From Amycolatopsis australiensis (lineage in GTDB: Bacteria; Actinomycetota; Actinomycetes; Mycobacteriales; Pseudonocardiaceae), in the NCBI RefSeq assembly GCF_900119165.1, contig NZ_FPJG01000006.1, forward strand, positions 3,038,001 to 3,102,000: DNA of 64,000 bases, given 5' to 3'. The notes under the pieces were generated by a model that searched no databases, had not been told where the DNA came from, and saw only the letters and a list, made by a program, of their open reading frames with translations. The translations under genes were made by a program, and so were the position numbers. Shown here piece by piece: positions 10,040 to 20,500 of this stretch. The first letter of the stretch is position 1, and every line of letters begins with the position of its first letter.

Positions 10040-10962
10040 CGCACACCCGCTTCCTGCAGCCCGAGCTGCGTCTCGCCGCCCGTCTCGGCGCGGTGGACCA
10101 GCGTCATGTAGGTGTCTTCGAGCGACGCGCGCCGGACCTCGAGGTCCGACACGGCGTCGCCGTGCTGCTTGAACAGGTCGTAGACGAACTTCGTCGCTTC
10201 GGTCGTCAAGTGCACGAATCGCCGGCCGCCGACCGACCAGCGGACCTCGGCCTCGCCGGAGACCTGCCGGCTCAGCGCGTCGGCCGAGCCGTCGGCGACG
10301 ATCCGGCCGCCGTTGAGGATGAGGATCCGGTCGGCCAGCTTCTCGGCCTCGTCGAGGTCGTGCGTGGTGAGCAGGATCGTCGTGTCCAGCTCGTCGGACA
10401 GCCGGTGCACGAGGTCGTGGAACTCGCGCCGGGCCTCCGGGTCGAACCCCGCGGTCGGCTCGTCGAGGAAGAGCAGCTCGGGGCGCCCGACGATGCCGAT
10501 CGCGACGTCGAGCCGCCGCCGTTGCCCGCCGGAGAGGTTCTTGAGCTTCTTGTGCGCGTGCTCGGTGAGCCCGACGGCCGCGATGAGCTCGTCGGCGTCC
10601 CACGGCCGCGGGATTTCCGGAGTCGAGTACGGCGCGTAGTACCGCCCCAGGTGGGCGAGCAGCTCGCGGACGCGCCACTTGCCGTGGTCGCGCCAGGACT
10701 GCAGTACGACCCCCAGCCGCGCGCGCCAGTCCTCGCCGCCGTGTGCCGGGTCGGCGCCCAGCACGCTCACCTCGCCCGCCGACCGCATCCGGAAGCCTTC
10801 GAGGATCTCGATCGTCGTCGTCTTGCCCGCGCCGTTCGGCCCGAGCAGGCACACGACCTCGCCCCGGTGGGCCTCGAACCCGACGCCGTGGAGCACGTCG
10901 TTCGCGCCGTAGCGCATCCGCAGCCCGCGCACGCGGACCACGGGCACAGCCGGATCTCTCAT
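10036..10962 (-). CDS. ABC transporter ATP-binding protein
   Basis: This 308-residue ATPase pairs with the ABC-2 permease encoded next. It has a Walker A motif (GPNGAGKTTT, about residue 40), signature LSGGQRRRLDV, Walker B LLFLDEPTAGFDPEAR and switch His in LLTTHDLDEAE. A C-terminal extension of about 90 residues resembles DrrA-type ATPases. I chose the ATG at 10962, with GGGGTGGG upstream; another ATG at 10977 would add five residues (MGVGK). The gene opens the ATPase-permease-XRE operon, behind an inverted repeat at 10996-11013. Confidence 0.93.
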   Translation of the reverse strand: MRDPAVPVVRVRGLRMRYGANDVLHGVGFEAHRGEVVCLLGPNGAGKTTTIEILEGFRMRSAGEVSVLGADPAHGGEDWRARLGVVLQSWRDHGKWRVRELLAHLGRYYAPYSTPEIPRPWDADELIAAVGLTEHAHKKLKNLSGGQRRRLDVAIGIVGRPELLFLDEPTAGFDPEARREFHDLVHRLSDELDTTILLTTHDLDEAEKLADRILILNGGRIVADGSADALSRQVSGEAEVRWSVGGRRFVHLTTEATKFVYDLFKQHGDAVSDLEVRRASLEDTYMTLVHRAETGGETQLGLQEAGVR

Positions 10963-10995
10963 TTTGCCCACCCCCATCGAACTGGTGCGATCGAA

Positions 10996-11013
10996 TGTAG
11001 CACATCTACTACA
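10996..11013. promoter_or_regulatory. Inverted repeat TGTAG-N8-CTACA, possible operator
   Basis: This 18-bp dyad with perfect 5-base arms lies 34 bp upstream of the ABC operon start and 58 bp before the divergent small membrane gene, in an AT-richer patch than its surroundings. It is a candidate binding site for the operon's own XRE protein or another regulator. This is inferred from position and symmetry only. Confidence 0.45.
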
Positions 11014-11070
11014 CCTTGTGTGAGTTGTACTGCCACCGGAACCTGACCGGCGGTCCTCCCGTTCGCGGGC

Positions 11071-11385
11071 ATGGCGATCTGGCTGGGCCTGGCGATCCCG
11101 GGCGGCGTGGTGATCCTGCTGGTCATGGCCGCGATCGAGCTGCGCCCGCGCAAGGACGGCTCGCGGCTCAAGGCCCGGCTGTCCGCGACCTACCTCGAAG
11201 AGACCACCGCGTTCCTCTACGGCACCAAGCGGCGTGAGCTGGAACACCGGGAAACGATGTCGATGCTCGTCGAGCGGGACGCCGAGGGCGCACCACCGCT
11301 GCGTGACGTGGACCTGGACCGTGGAGTGGCCCGGATCCGGCCGCGTCCGGACCCGCCGGAGCCGGAAACCGGCCAGCTACAGTGA
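11071..11385 (+). CDS. Small membrane protein of unknown function (DUF6191-like)
   Basis: This 104-residue protein has one N-terminal membrane helix (WLGLAIPGGVVILLVMAAIE), then a cytoplasmic charged tail with RPRKDGSRLKARLSATYLEETTA and a Pro/Arg-rich end. I associate this layout with a small actinobacterial family (DUF6191), but from memory only. It lies 4 bp before cobG on the same strand and is divergent from the ABC operon. Co-transcription with cobG-cobH-cobIJ is likely from spacing, though a role in B12 synthesis is not shown. Confidence 0.7.
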   Translation: MAIWLGLAIPGGVVILLVMAAIELRPRKDGSRLKARLSATYLEETTAFLYGTKRRELEHRETMSMLVERDAEGAPPLRDVDLDRGVARIRPRPDPPEPETGQLQ

Positions 11386-11389
11386 CCTC

Positions 11390-12466
11390 ATGCCGACCCC
11401 AGCACGCGTGCGAGCCGACGCGTGCCCTGGTGTTTTCGCACCCCACGACGCCGCCGACGGGCCGTTGGCGCGGGTGCGGCTGCCCGGCGGCACGGTTTCC
11501 GCGGCGCAGCTGCGCGCGCTCGCCGGCTGCGCGGAAGCGTGCGGCGACGGCGACCTCCACCTCACCTCGCGCGGCAACGTCCAGCTGCGCGGCGTCACCC
11601 GGCCCGGCCTCGCCGCCCGGCTGACCGACGCCGGCCTGCTGCCTTCGCCGTCGCACGAGCGGGTCCGCAACATCCTCGCGTCGCCGTTGAGCGGGCTGAG
11701 CGGCGGTCTCGCCGACGTCCGGGGCCTCGCTCGCGACCTCGACGCCGTCCTGTGCGCGACTCCCGACCTGGCGTCGCTGCCCGGGCGCTTCCTCTTCGCC
11801 TTCGACGACGGACGCGGCGACGTCGCAAGCGAAGGCGCCGACGTCTGCTGGCGCGCGGTGAGCCCCGGCGAAGGCGTGCTGCTGCTCGCGGGCGGCGACA
11901 CCGGACGGCGCGTGTCCCTGGGCGGCGCCGTCTCGGCGCTGGCCGAGGTCGCACTGGAGTTCACCCGCGTGCGCGGGTCCGCCTGGCGCGTCGCCGAGCT
12001 GGACGACCCCGCCTGGCGCGGGACGCCGGTGCCGCGCGTCGACGCGGAAGTCCCGGCCGGGCTGATCCGGCGGGACGACGGTGGCCTGGCGGCGGGCGTG
12101 GTCCCGCGCTTCGGCCAGCTGAGCGCCGGGCAGGCCCGCGCGCTGGCGGAGTTCGGGACGGTGCTGGTCACGCCGTGGAAGTCCGTCGTCCTGCCCGACG
12201 TGCCCGCCGACGTCTTCGACCGGCTGGGCTTCGGCGGCGCCGCGTTGGGGACCACCGCCTGCATCGGCCGTCCGGGCTGCGCGAAGTCGCGGGCCGACGT
12301 GCGGGCCGACGCGGTGTTCCGGCCCGGCCTGCGCGCGCACTTCTCGGGCTGCGAACGGCGGTGCGGGAAGCCGTCGCAGTCCCATGTGGACGTCGTCGCC
12401 GAAGCGGGGGGCTACCGCATCGACGGCCGGTGGGTGCCGCTCGACGAGATGGAAGGAAACCTGTGA
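11390..12466 (+). CDS. cobG: Precorrin-3B synthase
   Basis: CobG is an oxygen-dependent monooxygenase that turns precorrin-3A into precorrin-3B before ring contraction. This protein is 358 residues long. Near the N-terminus it has [13 protein letters not shown], the sirohaem/nitrite-reductase-like half motif. Near the C-terminus it has [12 protein letters not shown] and [12 protein letters not shown], the four-cysteine ligand set for a [4Fe-4S] cluster. The ATG start is 4 bp after the preceding small gene. The stop overlaps the cobH start (GTGA), indicating translational coupling. Its presence marks the aerobic route. Confidence 0.95.
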   Translation: MPTPARVRADACPGVFAPHDAADGPLARVRLPGGTVSAAQLRALAGCAEACGDGDLHLTSRGNVQLRGVTRPGLAARLTDAGLLPSPSHERVRNILASPLSGLSGGLADVRGLARDLDAVLCATPDLASLPGRFLFAFDDGRGDVASEGADVCWRAVSPGEGVLLLAGGDTGRRVSLGGAVSALAEVALEFTRVRGSAWRVAELDDPAWRGTPVPRVDAEVPAGLIRRDDGGLAAGVVPRFGQLSAGQARALAEFGTVLVTPWKSVVLPDVPADVFDRLGFGGAALGTTACIGRPGCAKSRADVRADAVFRPGLRAHFSGCERRCGKPSQSHVDVVAEAGGYRIDGRWVPLDEMEGNL

Positions 12467-13086
12467 TCGACTACCTGCGGGACGGTGCCGAGATCTACCG
12501 GCATTCGTTCGCCACGATCCGCGAGGAGGCGGACCTGGCGATCCTGCCCGACGACGTGGCGGGGTGCGCGGTCCGGATGATCCACGCCTGCGGCATGGTC
12601 GATCTCGTCGACGACCTGCGGTACACGCTCGACGTCGTCGAGTCCGGCCGCGCCGCCCTCGAAGTCGGCGCGCCGATCCTCTGCGACGCGCAGATGATCG
12701 CCAGCGGCATCACAAGGCGGCGCCTGCCCGCGGGCAACGAGGTGCTCTGCACGCTGTCGGACCCGTCCGTGCCCGGCCTCGCCGAGCGGATGGGCACCAC
12801 CCGCTCGGCCGCCGCGCTGGAACTGTGGCGCGACAAGCTGCCGGGGTCGGTCGTGGCGATCGGCAACGCGCCGACCGCGTTGTTCCGCCTGCTGGAGATC
12901 CTGGAGGAGGGCGTCGGCGCGCCCGCGGCGATCATCGGCGTCCCGGTCGGGTTCGTCGGCGCCGCGGAGTCCAAAGCGGAGCTGGCCGAGCGGGCCCCGG
13001 CGCCCTACCTGGTGGTGCACGGGCGCCGTGGCGGCAGCGCGATGGCCGTGGCGGCCGTCAACGCACTGGCGAGCGCGGAAGAATGA
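12463..13086 (+). CDS. cobH: Precorrin-8X methylmutase
   Basis: CobH moves a methyl group from C-11 to C-12 of precorrin-8X, giving hydrogenobyrinic acid. This protein is 207 residues long, normal for the family. The catalytic His lies in [12 protein letters not shown], and the SGITRRRLP and [13 protein letters not shown] stretches are conserved. The GTG start at 12463 overlaps the cobG stop by four bases. The stop overlaps the cobIJ start in the same way, so all three are one coupled unit. Confidence 0.96.
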   Translation: MIDYLRDGAEIYRHSFATIREEADLAILPDDVAGCAVRMIHACGMVDLVDDLRYTLDVVESGRAALEVGAPILCDAQMIASGITRRRLPAGNEVLCTLSDPSVPGLAERMGTTRSAAALELWRDKLPGSVVAIGNAPTALFRLLEILEEGVGAPAAIIGVPVGFVGAAESKAELAERAPAPYLVVHGRRGGSAMAVAAVNALASAEE

Positions 13087-14573
13087 CCGGCACGCTCTAC
13101 GGCGTCGGGCTCGGCCCCGGCGACCCGGAACTGATGACGGTCAAGGCGGCCCGGCTGATCTCCGAGGCGCAGGTGATCGCCTACCACTGCGCGCCGCACG
13201 GGCGCAGCATCGCGCGGTCGGTGGCCGAGCCGTACCTGCGCGAGGGGCAGCTCGAGGAGAAGCTCGTCTACCCGGTCACGACGGAGACGACCGACCACCC
13301 CGGTGGCTACGAGGGCGCGATCGCCGACTTCTACGAGCTGAGCGCGAAGCGGCTCGCCGAGCACCTCGACGCGGGCCGCGACGTCGTCCTGCTCTGCGAA
13401 GGAGATCCGTTCTTCTACGGCTCGTACATGTACATGCACGAACGGCTTTCCGGCCGCTTCGAGGCGGTCGTCGTGCCCGGCGTGACGTCGGTGAGCGCGG
13501 CGTCTTCGGTCCTCGGCCGTCCGCTGGTGCAGCGCGACGAAGTGCTGACCGTGCTTCCGGGCACGTTGCCGGCGCCGGAACTGGCGCGGCGGCTCGCGGA
13601 CACCGACGCGGCGGCGGTGCTGAAGCTGGGCCGGACCTTCGGGTCGGTCCGGGAGGCGTTCGCGGAGGCCGGGAAGCTCGACGACGCCGTCTACGTCGAG
13701 CGCGCGACCTGGGGCCGGCAGCGGATCGAGCCCCTGGCTTCGGTGGACCCGTCGACCGTGCCGTATTTCTCGCTGGCGTTGCTGCCTTCGCCGGCGTACG
13801 CGTCGCGGGTTTCTCCCGCTCCCGCTTCGAATCCCGTCCCTGCGTCCGGCGGCGAGGTCGTGGTCGTCGGCCTGGGTCCGGCCGGTCCGGAGTGGCTGAC
13901 TCCGGAAGCCGCGGCGGAGCTGGACGCGGCCGAGCACATCGTCGGCTACGGGCCGTACGTCGCGCGGGTGCCGCAGAAAGCCGGCCAGCGGCGGCACGCC
14001 TCGGGCAACCGCGTCGAAGCCGACCGCGCCCGCGAGGCGTTGTCCCTGGCGGCGGACGGCGCTCGCGTGGCCGTCGTCTCCTCGGGCGATCCCGGCGTCT
14101 TCGCGATGGCCTCGGCGGTGCTGGAGCAGGTGTCCGCGGGGCACGGTGCCGGCGTGCGGGTCCGGATCGTCCCGGGCGTGACGGCCGCCCAGGCGGCGGC
14201 TTCGCGCGTGGGCGCGCCGCTGGGACACGACTACTGCGTGCTGTCGCTGTCGGATCGGTTGAAGCCGTGGGAGATCATCGCCAAGCGCCTGGACGCCGCG
14301 GGCGCGGCCGACCTGGTGCTGGCGCTGTACAACCCGGCATCACGGTCCCGGACGACGCAGCTCGCCGACGCCCGGGACATCCTCCTCCGCCACCGCGCGC
14401 CGGCCACCCCGGTCGTGGTGGCCCGCGACGTCGGCGGCCCGGAGGAGGACGTCCGGACCACCACGCTCGGCGACCTCGATCCGTCCACTGTGGACATGCG
14501 CTGCCTGCTGATCGTGGGCTCGTCACGCACCCGCGCGGAGAACGGCGTCGTCTGGACTCCGCGCGGCTACTGA
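13083..14573 (+). CDS. cobIJ: Fused precorrin-2 C20-methyltransferase / precorrin-3B C17-methyltransferase (CobI-CobJ)
   Basis: This 496-residue fusion joins two SAM-dependent tetrapyrrole methylases. Residues 1 to about 240 are CobI ([28 protein letters not shown]). Residues about 258-496 are CobJ ([50 protein letters not shown]). A Pro/Ala/Ser linker of about 20 residues joins them. Such fusions are common in actinobacteria. The two steps flank CobG in the pathway, so the cobG-H-IJ unit groups the early ring steps. The 3' end overlaps the convergent peptidase gene by 7 bp. Confidence 0.96.
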   Translation: MTGTLYGVGLGPGDPELMTVKAARLISEAQVIAYHCAPHGRSIARSVAEPYLREGQLEEKLVYPVTTETTDHPGGYEGAIADFYELSAKRLAEHLDAGRDVVLLCEGDPFFYGSYMYMHERLSGRFEAVVVPGVTSVSAASSVLGRPLVQRDEVLTVLPGTLPAPELARRLADTDAAAVLKLGRTFGSVREAFAEAGKLDDAVYVERATWGRQRIEPLASVDPSTVPYFSLALLPSPAYASRVSPAPASNPVPASGGEVVVVGLGPAGPEWLTPEAAAELDAAEHIVGYGPYVARVPQKAGQRRHASGNRVEADRAREALSLAADGARVAVVSSGDPGVFAMASAVLEQVSAGHGAGVRVRIVPGVTAAQAAASRVGAPLGHDYCVLSLSDRLKPWEIIAKRLDAAGAADLVLALYNPASRSRTTQLADARDILLRHRAPATPVVVARDVGGPEEDVRTTTLGDLDPSTVDMRCLLIVGSSRTRAENGVVWTPRGY

Positions 14574-16549
14574 CCGAGCGCCGTCAGGAACGCCGTGCCG
14601 TTCGGCGAGCCGATGCCCGTGACGTCGTCGTAGCCGTCGCGGACGTGGATCGTCAGTACGGCGTCGGCGTCCAGCGACCGCAGGCTCGCCGGGGAGTACC
14701 CGGCCGACGCGTCCACCGAGTTGGCGTAGTTGACGCGGGCGACGGCCATCGGCGCGGGCGGCTGCCTGACGTCGTGGAACGCCGGGCTGCCCGCCTTCGC
14801 GTACAGCAGCGGGTTCGCGAAGCCGAAGGTGCGGCCCGCCCGCTGCTGCGCCAGCGCGACGAACGCGGCGAACAGCGGCGAGGCCAGGCTCGTGCCGCCG
14901 ATGCGGTACTCGCTGTACTTCGCCGTCCCGTCCGGGAACGCCTGCGTCTGCCCGACCAGGAAACCGGTGTTCGGGTCGGCCAGCGCGGCGACGTCCGGCA
15001 CGGCGCGCATCCGCTGCGGGCGGGCGCCGTTCGCCGTCGCGATCGTGTCCGGGACGACGCCGGCCTGGTAGGCGGGCTGGGTGAACAGCCGGCTCGTGCC
15101 GCCGCCGGCGCCGCCGAAGAACTCACCGGGCGGCGTCGGCACCCAGGTGCCGTTCGTCAGCGTCGACCGCCCGGTCTCCCAGCCGGTCTCGAAGAGGTAC
15201 TCGCCGTTCTCGCCGACGCCGAGGGACGTACCGCCGACCGCGGTCACCCACGGGCTCACGGCCGGCCAGTCGGGCGTCGCGCCGGGGAAGTTCGCCGCGA
15301 TGCCGCCGGTCTCGTCGGCGTTGTCGCCGCTGGAGAAGTAGACGCCGATGCCGGTCGCGGCCGCCTCGACGAGCGTGTCGTTGAACGGCTTGACGTAGCC
15401 GGGCGGCAGCAGCTCGGTCGAGAACCCGTAGGAGTTCGTCACGATCGAGGCGAGGTGCTGGTCGACGACGTGGTTCATCGCCGCGTCGAGGTCCTGGTAG
15501 TTGTTCGGCGAACCGACGTAGACGATGTTCGCGCCCGGCGCGATGCTGTGCACCGCCTCGACGTCGAGGGTCTCCTCGCCGTACCAGCCCTGCGGATCCT
15601 GCTTCGGGTTCTGCGGCCGGTTGGCCACGCCCGGCGGGGTCACCTGGGTGAACTGGTTGCCGGACAGCTGGGGCAGCCCGTGCAGGCGCGAATAGGTGTT
15701 GACGTCGGAGAGGATGGTCGGGGACGCGTACGCGTCGATGATCGCCACCGTCTGGCCGCTGCCGTCGTTGCCGCCGGCGATGGCCTGCTGGACGCCGTAG
15801 GCGCTGCGCAGCTGCGCGGGCGTGTAGCCACAGGGCACCCAGGGGTTCGGGTGGCCGTAGGCGTCCGGCACCCGCACGCCGTCGGGCGTCGTCGTGGTCG
15901 CGGTCGTCTTCTCGCCGTAGTAGGCCGAGCACGGCGGGGCGTTGACGAACGCGGGCGACGGCGACGCGGCGGGCCCGGCCGAGGGCTGGAGCAACGCGAA
16001 CGACTCGTCGAGCCCGACCACCGCGCTGATGCCCGCTGGCAGCCCGGCGGGCAGCGACAGCTCCTTCTCGGGCGCGCGCAGCGTCTTGCCGCCGACGGTG
16101 AACTCGCCGAAGCTCGTCCCGAACGCGGCCGCGGCCTGCGCGACGGTGCCTTCGGCCTGCACGTACCGGTGGTTGCCGGGCGTGTAGCCGACGTCGAAGC
16201 CGGACTTGCGCAGCCATTGCTGCACCGCGCTCACGTCGTTCTGCGACGGCGCGAACCGCTGCCGGAACTGCGCGGCGGTCAGGAACCGGCCGTATCCGGC
16301 CGAGCCCGGTGTCGAGACCTGGTTCGCGACCGCGGCGGCGTCCCCGGTCCAGCCGAGGTAAACGCGGAACGCGACGTTCTCCGCCGCATCCGCCGTCCCG
16401 GTCCGCGCCGACGAGGTCGCCCAGGCCGGGACGCTGCCCGGCAACGCGGTCCGGTCGTTCGCCGAGGCAGCCGGGGTCCCGATCAGGAGACCGGCGCCCG
16501 TCACGGCGGTGACGGCCAGTGTGATCAGCCGGAACGCGGATGTGCGCAT
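14567..16549 (-). CDS. Secreted S53-family serine-carboxyl peptidase (sedolisin/kumamolisin-like)
   Basis: This 660-residue secreted acid peptidase starts with a signal peptide (hydrophobic core LITLAVTAVTGAGLLIG, Ala-rich cleavage site ASA). A pro-domain follows, to about residue 220, with RFLTAAQFRQRF and VVGLDE. In the catalytic domain, EETLD supplies the Glu and Asp of the triad, and GGTSLASPLFAAF supplies the nucleophile Ser. VSPWVTAVGGTSLG is also typical. The C-terminus carries a calcium-site-like segment (VTGIGSPNGTAFL). A GAGGAGG ribosome site precedes the ATG. It is probably transcribed alone. Confidence 0.93.
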   Translation of the reverse strand: MRTSAFRLITLAVTAVTGAGLLIGTPAASANDRTALPGSVPAWATSSARTGTADAAENVAFRVYLGWTGDAAAVANQVSTPGSAGYGRFLTAAQFRQRFAPSQNDVSAVQQWLRKSGFDVGYTPGNHRYVQAEGTVAQAAAAFGTSFGEFTVGGKTLRAPEKELSLPAGLPAGISAVVGLDESFALLQPSAGPAASPSPAFVNAPPCSAYYGEKTTATTTTPDGVRVPDAYGHPNPWVPCGYTPAQLRSAYGVQQAIAGGNDGSGQTVAIIDAYASPTILSDVNTYSRLHGLPQLSGNQFTQVTPPGVANRPQNPKQDPQGWYGEETLDVEAVHSIAPGANIVYVGSPNNYQDLDAAMNHVVDQHLASIVTNSYGFSTELLPPGYVKPFNDTLVEAAATGIGVYFSSGDNADETGGIAANFPGATPDWPAVSPWVTAVGGTSLGVGENGEYLFETGWETGRSTLTNGTWVPTPPGEFFGGAGGGTSRLFTQPAYQAGVVPDTIATANGARPQRMRAVPDVAALADPNTGFLVGQTQAFPDGTAKYSEYRIGGTSLASPLFAAFVALAQQRAGRTFGFANPLLYAKAGSPAFHDVRQPPAPMAVARVNYANSVDASAGYSPASLRSLDADAVLTIHVRDGYDDVTGIGSPNGTAFLTALGQ

Positions 16550-16739
16550 CGCTGGTCCTCCTCGCGAAAGGGCCCCTGCGACGGTGAAGGGGCGAGGAGA
16601 AAGCTAGTTCCGGAACCGGGAACCGGCCAGTGCCGTAATCGATCCGATGCGGACTCCACTCAGCGTAGGCCGGCCGCTGGCATCCGGGTGCCGGCGACCG
16701 CCCGATCGGCGGTACCGGGCGAACCGATACCGAGACTCG

Positions 16740-17516
16740 AACGGGGCGACGAAGTGCGGCGACCTGACCGGGCGCCGGCGGCGGAGGTGAGCCGGGCGGA
16801 ACAGGCGCTGTACCCGCCGGATGGAACTCGCCTGCGAAGCGGCATCGGACGCGGGGGTGCCGGGCCGCTTCCGGACGTGGGCCCACGGGGGACTGCAGGC
16901 CGTGCCGGCCACCGATCCCGCGCTGGGTTTCCTGTCGACGGTGTCCGGCGTGACGCGGGAGATGGTTCCCGCCGCGCTCGGCTTCGCGACCGGACCCGGC
17001 TGGCACGGCGTCAAGCCGACCGTGGTGTCGGCCGGGCTCGGCGAGGTGCCGGCGGCCGGGTTCGTGCGGGCCGGGGACCGCCTCTTGGCCGTCCGGCCGC
17101 CGAGGCCCGCGTCGGCGCCGGGCGCGTCCGGTCGACGGCGGCACTTTCGTGCGGACCCTGCTCGCGGGCTTCGAGGTCGACGGCGTCGTCGCCGCGTTCA
17201 TGGCCGCGGAGCACCGGCATCCGGCGATGCGGCGGTTCCTCGTGGCGGAGCGGGGGACGCCGATCGCGGCCGCGGGCATGACGATCCACGGTGACGTCGC
17301 CGTGCTCGGCGGCGCCGCGACCCTGCGCGCCCACCGGGGCCGGGGCGCGCAGCGGACCTTGCTGCGGCGCCGGCTCGAGGTGGCCGGCGCCGCGGGCTGC
17401 GTCCTGGCCGTCGCGACGGCCCGCCCGGCTCGGCCAGCGCGGCCAACCTCGGCCGGGCCGGGTTCCGCCTGCACCGGCGCCGGGCCGTGGACGAAGACCT
17501 GACGGCCGTTACCGCG
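16740..17516 (+). pseudogene. GNAT acetyltransferase pseudogene (frameshifted)
   Basis: Pieces of one acetyltransferase-like protein lie in three frames. AEVSRAEQALYPP is followed by a shift near 16815 into MELACEAASDAGVP...ALGFLSTVSGVT. A second shift near 17115-17145 leads into GTFVRTLLAGFEVDGVVAAF and GAATLRAHRGRGAQRTLL (acetyl-CoA loop). A third near 17415 leads into SASAANLGRAGFRLHRRR. The order and spacing match a normal GNAT protein, so this looks like a recently broken gene rather than noise. The 5' limit is uncertain. It is convergent with the arabinosyltransferase gene. Confidence 0.65.
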
Positions 17517-20500
17517 TCGGGTCCTTGCCGTTGGGCTGGCTCGGGCCCGGGCCGGGGGACCACCAGCCCGGCACGGTCTTCTCCCCGTGGATCACCGTCG
17601 GGGCGATGCCTTCGGTGAACGGCTCGATCTGCAGCAGCTGGCCCCACGACTGGCTCGGCTGCCCGATCAGGTAGCTCGGCACCTCGGGCTCCTCGGCCAG
17701 CTCCTCGAGCCACCCGATCGGGCCGCCGTTCGTGGACGACGCCCAGTTCGCCTCGTCCGCGAGGCCGCCCGCCGTGATCCGGTAGTCCGGGACCTGCGAG
17801 ATCCCGTCGTGGGACGTCACCGGCTGGACGCACGGGTACACGAACGACGCCGGCCAGTCGACGTACACCGGCTTCGAGCCGATCCGGTCCGTCAGCGTCG
17901 TGAACGTCGGCACGCGCGGGGCCGACGCCGCGATCCAGCCGTCCTCCGTCAGGTCGTTGTCGACGATGTTGACGCGGACCGCGTTCGTCTCCGGCGGGAG
18001 GTCCCGCAGGTTGATGCGCGTGTCGTTCCAGCCGCCGGTGCCCGCGCCGGGCGGGAGCATGAACTGGCTGCGCAGGATCTTCACGCCCTCGGGGGTGTCG
18101 ACGCCGTAGTCGAGGCTCACCGACGTCGGCCGGCGGGGCGCGCCCGCGGTCGCGACGACGATCTGGCCGTCCGCCGGCTTCTCCGTCAGCGCGTACCAGT
18201 CGCTGCGCAGGCGGCCCGCGCGCGTCTCCGGGTCGAGGTAGCTCGACCACATCGGCACGGTCTCCGGGGTGAACCCGTGCGGCGGCTCGGCCAGCGGGTC
18301 CTTGTCGTCGACCGGGCGGGTGTGGAAGCCGGTCTGGACGCGGCCGTTGTCCTGGTCCGGGTTCGGCAGCGGCGAGTTCTCCGGCGGCTTCTCCGCGACG
18401 GTCCGCTGCTCGGCCTGCGGGTGCAGGATGCTCGTGGCCGCGTCGCGCTCGACCATCACGTGGTCGGAGAGGTTGCAGCTCTTGCCGAACAGGTGCCCGA
18501 TGTTCGCCGCGCCCAGGCTGTAGCTGCCGGACTGGTTGTGGATCGCCCAGGCCATCGTGACGAACTCGCCCGCCGCCACCAGGCCGCAGACCACCACCAG
18601 CGACAGCGACCCGAGCCGCAGCGCGCGCAGCCGGCCCTCCTGCACCTGCGCCGGCAGCCCCGGCCGGTGCGCGCGGACGTTCTCCACGAACGCGTACACC
18701 CCCGCGATCCCGGCCGCGACCAGCAGGATCGTCGACAGGGGGATGCCGCCGACCGACGGCGCCACGTTCGTCCACTGGACCCCGAGCCGCGAGACGAACC
18801 AGTAGGTGTTCGGCCCGGTCGCGGCCAGTGCGGCGACGACCAGCAGCCCGGCGAGGAAGGCCGCGCGGTTGCGTTTGGACCGCAGCACGGTCGAGCTGGT
18901 CGCGAGCGCGGTCAGCGCCGCCATCGACGCGCCGACCGCGGCGAACGCGCCGAAGTGGTGCGTCCACTTCGTCGGCGTCAGGGCCAGCAGCAGGAAGAAC
19001 AGCGCCGTCGTGCCGATCAGGCGCCGGGCCGGGCCGAGCGACGCGCCGGGTATGCGGCTGCGGCGCAGCAGCACGACCAGGCAGGTCGCGGTGCACAACA
19101 CGACCAGCAGCACCGGGAACCGGCGCGGCGCGGAGCCGTCCGGCAGGTCGGCGAACAGCAGCTGGTAGCGCGCGAGCTCCTGGAACCACGACAGGTTCGG
19201 GCCGACCTGGGTGCGGATGCGGGTCGCTTCCTGGACCGTCGCGAACGTCTGGTCGGCGAACACGACGACCAGCACCAGCAGTCCCGCGGCGGCGACCGGC
19301 GCGAGTACCGGCAGCCAGCCGCTCTCGTTCGCGCGCTGGCGCACCAGCTTGAACAGCGGGCGCGCGGCGACCAGGAAGGGGGCCACCGCGATCAGGCCGG
19401 TCGGCGTCGCGGCCAGGGTGAACCCGGCCGCGGTCAGGCCGAGGCACAGCGGGAGCAGCCGCCGCGTCACCAGGGCGCGTTCCACCGCGCAGATCGCCAG
19501 CAGCGAGCCGAGCGCGGCCACCGGTTCCGGGCGGACGCCGTTGTTGTAGGGCATCCACCAGATCAGGAACACCGTCGCGGCGGCCCAGCTGGCCGGGCGG
19601 CTGGTGCGGATCTGGGTGCCCAGCCGCGGCATCACCTCGCGGCTGATCAGCAGCCAGCTGAGCACGCCGAGCAGGAACGACGGCAGCCGGATCCACGGCG
19701 GCACCGTGCTGACGTGCGTCATCAGCTCGAAGACGTGGTAGAACCAGCCGAACGGCGCCTCGGCGACACCGAACCAGCGGTGGTAGTTCGTCAGGTAACC
19801 GGTCGCCTCGGTGACCCGTGCCATCGTGAGGATGTAGCCGTCGTCCGAGGTCACCGGCCCGATGAAGACCCACGCGCCGAGCGCGGCGATCACCGTGGCG
19901 TCCCGCAGTGTCAGCCGCCACCAGCCGACCGGCGCCCAGCGCGGCGCGCGGCGCGCGAAGCCGGAGTCGCGGCGCCAGGTGGCGATCAGGCAGCCGATCA
20001 GCGACAGCACGGCGAGGACGCCGACGACGATCTTCAGCGCGGTCGGCGACGTCTGGTAGCGCGTGTCCGGCACGACCGAGACGTGCAGGCCGGCGATCGG
20101 GTCCTTGCTCGAATTGATCGAGGAGTAGATGCCGACCACGCGCGGCCGCACGTCACCGTTGGCGTGGAAGACCGGCGTGCCGGCCACGGCGAGGGTCATC
20201 TGCGTCGCGTCGACGTCCAGCTCGACGTCGCACTTCTCGGCGGGCAGCGGCTGCTGCGCGATCTGCTGGCCCTGGCTGGAGGCGAGCAGCACGCCGTTGT
20301 CGACGCGCAGCTGCAGGCCCACGCCGTTGCCGGCCTTGGGGTCGGTGCGCCCGTCGGGCACGGTGGCGAAGAGCAGGGCCGGCCCGCCGGTGCGGGCGTC
20401 GACCGAGCGGATGGCCGCGCAGGGCACTTCGGCGCGCAGGTCCTGCGCCCAGTACCCGGTCAAGGGCGCGTTGACGGAGCGGGTGTCGCTGCCGGTCGGC

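Noticed and set aside
11422..12462. An N-terminal extension of cobH through cobG
   Set aside because: The upstream part is a shadow of cobG; the GTGA overlap at 12463 gives a normal-length CobH.
13028..17281. A 1417-codon plus-strand open frame
   Set aside because: It crosses cobIJ and the S53 peptidase in a shadow frame with Arg-rich low-complexity sequence; only its last part overlaps the GNAT pseudogene.
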